A stretch of 64,000 nucleotides of DNA from contig NZ_UESZ01000001.1 in NCBI RefSeq assembly GCF_900108585.1, forward strand, positions 1,922,001-1,986,000. Reading direction: 5' to 3'. Positions within the stretch are counted from its first letter, which is position 1, and every line of letters starts with the position of its first letter. The stretch comes from Branchiibius hedensis (GTDB lineage Bacteria; Actinomycetota; Actinomycetes; Actinomycetales; Dermatophilaceae). Shown one piece after another: positions 62,524 to 64,000 of this stretch. Made by a program: the position numbers and the translations under genes. The notes beneath the pieces are model-generated. The model did no database searches, had not been told where the DNA came from, and worked only from the letters and a program-made list of their open reading frames with translations.

Positions 62524-63882
62524 TCAACACTCGATCACATTGACTGCGAGACCGCCCCGGGCGGTCTCCTTGTACTTCACGGACATGTCGCGACCGGTGT
62601 CGCGCATGGTCTTGATGGCCTTGTCCAGGCTCACGGCGTGCACCCCGGTGCCGCTGAGCGACAGCCGCGAGGCGTTGATTGCTTTGACGCTGGCAATGGC
62701 GTTGCGTTCGATGCAGGGAATCTGCACCAGACCACCAACCGGGTCACAGGTCAGCCCCAGGTTGTGCTCGATGCCGATCTCGGCGGCGTTCTCGACCTGG
62801 GTGGGTGTGCCTCCGGTGACCTCGCACAACGCGCCGGCAGCCATGGCGCACGCCGAGCCCACTTCCCCCTGGCAGCCGACTTCGGCGCCGGAGATCGACG
62901 CGTTCTGCTTGAACAGGATGCCGATCGCGGCCGCCGTGAGCAGGAAGCGCACGATGCCGTCCTCGTCAGCCCCGTCGACGAACCGTGCGTAGTAGTGCAG
63001 GACGGCCGGGATGACCCCGGCTGCGCCATTGGTCGGTGCCGTGACTATGCGTCCACCAGCGGCGTTCTCCTCGTTGACCGACAGCGCGTAGAGATTGACC
63101 CAGTCCATGACGTGCAACGGGTCTCGCGCACCGGCCTGCATCAACTCATCGAAGAGCGCAGGGGCCCGCCGGGGCACCTTCAAACCACCGGGCAGCACGC
63201 CGCTAGCGTTGAAGCCATTGGTGACGCATTCGCGCATTACCGACCACAGGTGCAGTAGACCGTCGTGGACCTCCTGCTCACTGCGCCAGGCCTGTTCGTT
63301 GCGCAGCATCACCTCGCTGATCGAGCAGTTCTCCCGCTCACAGATCGCGAGCAACTCTGCCCCTGTGTTGAAGGGCAACGGCACCGCCGTGTCGTCCTCC
63401 ACCACGCGGTCCGCGCCGCTGGCCGTCTCATCGACGACGAAACCGCCCCCGACGGAGTAATAGACGTGGCTGTCAACCAACTCGCCGGCCGCGTCGAAGG
63501 CTTCGAACAACATGCCGTTGGGATGAGTCGGCAACGTCTTGCGCCGGTGCAGCACCAGATCGGTGTCGGGATCGAAGGAGATGGGGTGATCTCCCATCAC
63601 GGTGAGTTTGCCGCTGCGCCGCACCTCGGCGTACCGCGAGTCAGTGGTGGCGGTGTCGACCGTCTCGGGCGCCGAACCCTCCAGCCCCAGCACGACGGCT
63701 TTGTCCGACCCGTGGCCGTGACCCGTCGCTCCCAGGGAGCCGAACAGTTGGGCGCTGATCCGGCTGACGCGAGGCAGCGGCAGGCCGCTGGCGAACATCC
63801 GCGCAGCGCGCATCGGCCCGACCGTGTGGGAGGACGACGGCCCGATGCCGATCGAGTAGAGGTCGAACGCACTGAGCGCCAT
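62524..63882 (-). CDS. sdaA: L-serine dehydratase (iron-sulfur, single chain)
   Basis: 452 residues, the one-chain type with beta (N-terminal) and alpha (C-terminal) domains fused. [18 protein letters not shown] opens the beta domain; [37 protein letters not shown] and [18 protein letters not shown] hold the [4Fe-4S] and substrate site. Converts L-serine to pyruvate and ammonia. TATTCT is 6 nt before the ATG. 9 bp separate its stop from patD. Confidence 0.95.
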   Translation of the reverse strand: MALSAFDLYSIGIGPSSSHTVGPMRAARMFASGLPLPRVSRISAQLFGSLGATGHGHGSDKAVVLGLEGSAPETVDTATTDSRYAEVRRSGKLTVMGDHPISFDPDTDLVLHRRKTLPTHPNGMLFEAFDAAGELVDSHVYYSVGGGFVVDETASGADRVVEDDTAVPLPFNTGAELLAICERENCSISEVMLRNEQAWRSEQEVHDGLLHLWSVMRECVTNGFNASGVLPGGLKVPRRAPALFDELMQAGARDPLHVMDWVNLYALSVNEENAAGGRIVTAPTNGAAGVIPAVLHYYARFVDGADEDGIVRFLLTAAAIGILFKQNASISGAEVGCQGEVGSACAMAAGALCEVTGGTPTQVENAAEIGIEHNLGLTCDPVGGLVQIPCIERNAIASVKAINASRLSLSGTGVHAVSLDKAIKTMRDTGRDMSVKYKETARGGLAVNVIEC

Positions 63883-63888
63883 ACGGAA

Positions 63889-63894
63889 AGAATA
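63889..63894 (-). promoter_or_regulatory. -10 box TATTCT, 6 nt before sdaA ATG
   Basis: Minus-strand TATTCT, 6 nt, ATG at 63882; leaderless layout. It argues against a glycine riboswitch before sdaA. Confidence 0.45.
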
Positions 63895-63935
63895 GCCACG
63901 ACCGGGACAGAAAACACGAATTCATCGTTCAAGGG

Positions 63936-63964
63936 TTGTTTCGCAACGGATTCAGTGCCAAGAT
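63936..63964 (+). promoter_or_regulatory. Possible promoter for a gene leaving the window
   Basis: TTGTTT (63936-63941), 17 bp, CAAGAT (63959-63964), then 6 nt to a GTG at 63971. The -10 box is poor; the spacing is right. Confidence 0.3.
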
Positions 63965-63970
63965 GGTCCT

Positions 63971-64000
63971 GTGACAGACGCGATGCGCAGCCGAAGTGGC
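63971..64000 (+). CDS. Start of a possible gene cut by the right edge
   Basis: Ten codons from a GTG (VTDAMRSRSG) reach the window end without a stop. The only support is the promoter-like element upstream and the lack of another gene in this divergent region. Too short to assign. Confidence 0.3.
   Translation, partial: MTDAMRSRSG

Noticed and set aside
61630-63258. 542-codon plus-strand frame across patD and sdaA
   Set aside because: Antisense shadow of two well-supported enzymes.
63883-63970. Glycine riboswitch before sdaA
   Set aside because: Gap of 88 bp with a -10 box 6 nt from the ATG leaves no leader for an aptamer.
1-64000. tRNA genes, CRISPR arrays, insertion sequences
   Set aside because: I looked for T-loop-like motifs outside genes, regularly spaced repeats and transposase frames, and found none.

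Overview
The window is high-G+C DNA (about two thirds G+C by eye) from an actinomycete. Supporting signs are the FolP2-type dihydropteroate synthase homologue, a mycothiol-type (MDMPI/DinB-fold) protein, a DUF222/13E12 HNH nuclease, the sir-cysH-cysC-cysD-cysN order also known from Streptomyces, and many genes that look leaderless, with TANNNT placed 6-7 nt before the start codon. A Micrococcales-type organism (Dermacoccaceae/Intrasporangiaceae-like) is my best guess, from gene content only. No tRNA, rRNA, CRISPR array, insertion sequence or prophage was seen, and no gap between genes exceeds 300 bp.

Layout. 1-7.4 kb (minus): partial TIGR03960-type radical SAM gene, acyl-CoA synthetase, rodA, ribF, NiCoT nickel/cobalt permease, truB, rbfA. 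7.4-14.7 kb: an accessory block (Trm11-like methyltransferase, DUF1016 PDDEXK nuclease, AraC regulator, VOC protein, PLP decarboxylase, choloylglycine-hydrolase-like Ntn enzyme, MFS symporter) that separates rbfA-truB from infB. 14.9-20.0 kb (minus): the rimP-nusA-ylxR-infB translation operon. 20.0-28.3 kb (minus): assimilatory sulfate reduction (sir, small CxxC protein, cysH, cysC, cysD, cysN) followed by an SsuA/B/C-like ABC importer, chained by ATGA overlaps, with an operator-like dyad in front.

28.3-35.2 kb: ferritin-like Tat lipoprotein coupled to an aminoglycoside/hydroxyurea-type kinase; two tandem membrane-anchored DsbA paralogues next to a MauE/DoxX membrane protein (possible oxidative-folding module); a LapA-domain protein; proS; a secreted lamin-tail protein. 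35.4-46.5 kb: DUF222 HNH nuclease, MazG-like hydrolase followed by a VapC (PIN) remnant, AidB-type acyl-CoA dehydrogenase, MDMPI-fold protein, folP2, cutC, PPOX flavoprotein, CoA-transferase, lipoprotein, DoxX, SDR, PIG-V-like mannosyltransferase. 46.5-52.5 kb: the dxr-rseP/rip1-ispG-GNAT set known from mycobacteria, interrupted by plus-strand genes that include a DUF402 pseudogene beside an intact DUF402 copy.

52.5-64 kb: vapBC toxin-antitoxin, MMPL transporter, a small membrane protein whose ribosome-binding site lies in a hairpin, a second acyl-CoA synthetase with oleate hydratase (fatty acid handling), then succinate-semialdehyde and gamma-aminobutyraldehyde dehydrogenases (putrescine/GABA catabolism) and L-serine dehydratase.

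I found no clearly undescribed multi-gene system. The best leads are the DsbA-DsbA-MauE group, the conserved small CxxC protein inside the sulfite reductase operon, the RBS-sequestering hairpin after the MMPL gene, two gene relics (DUF402, VapC) and the leaderless-promoter pattern.
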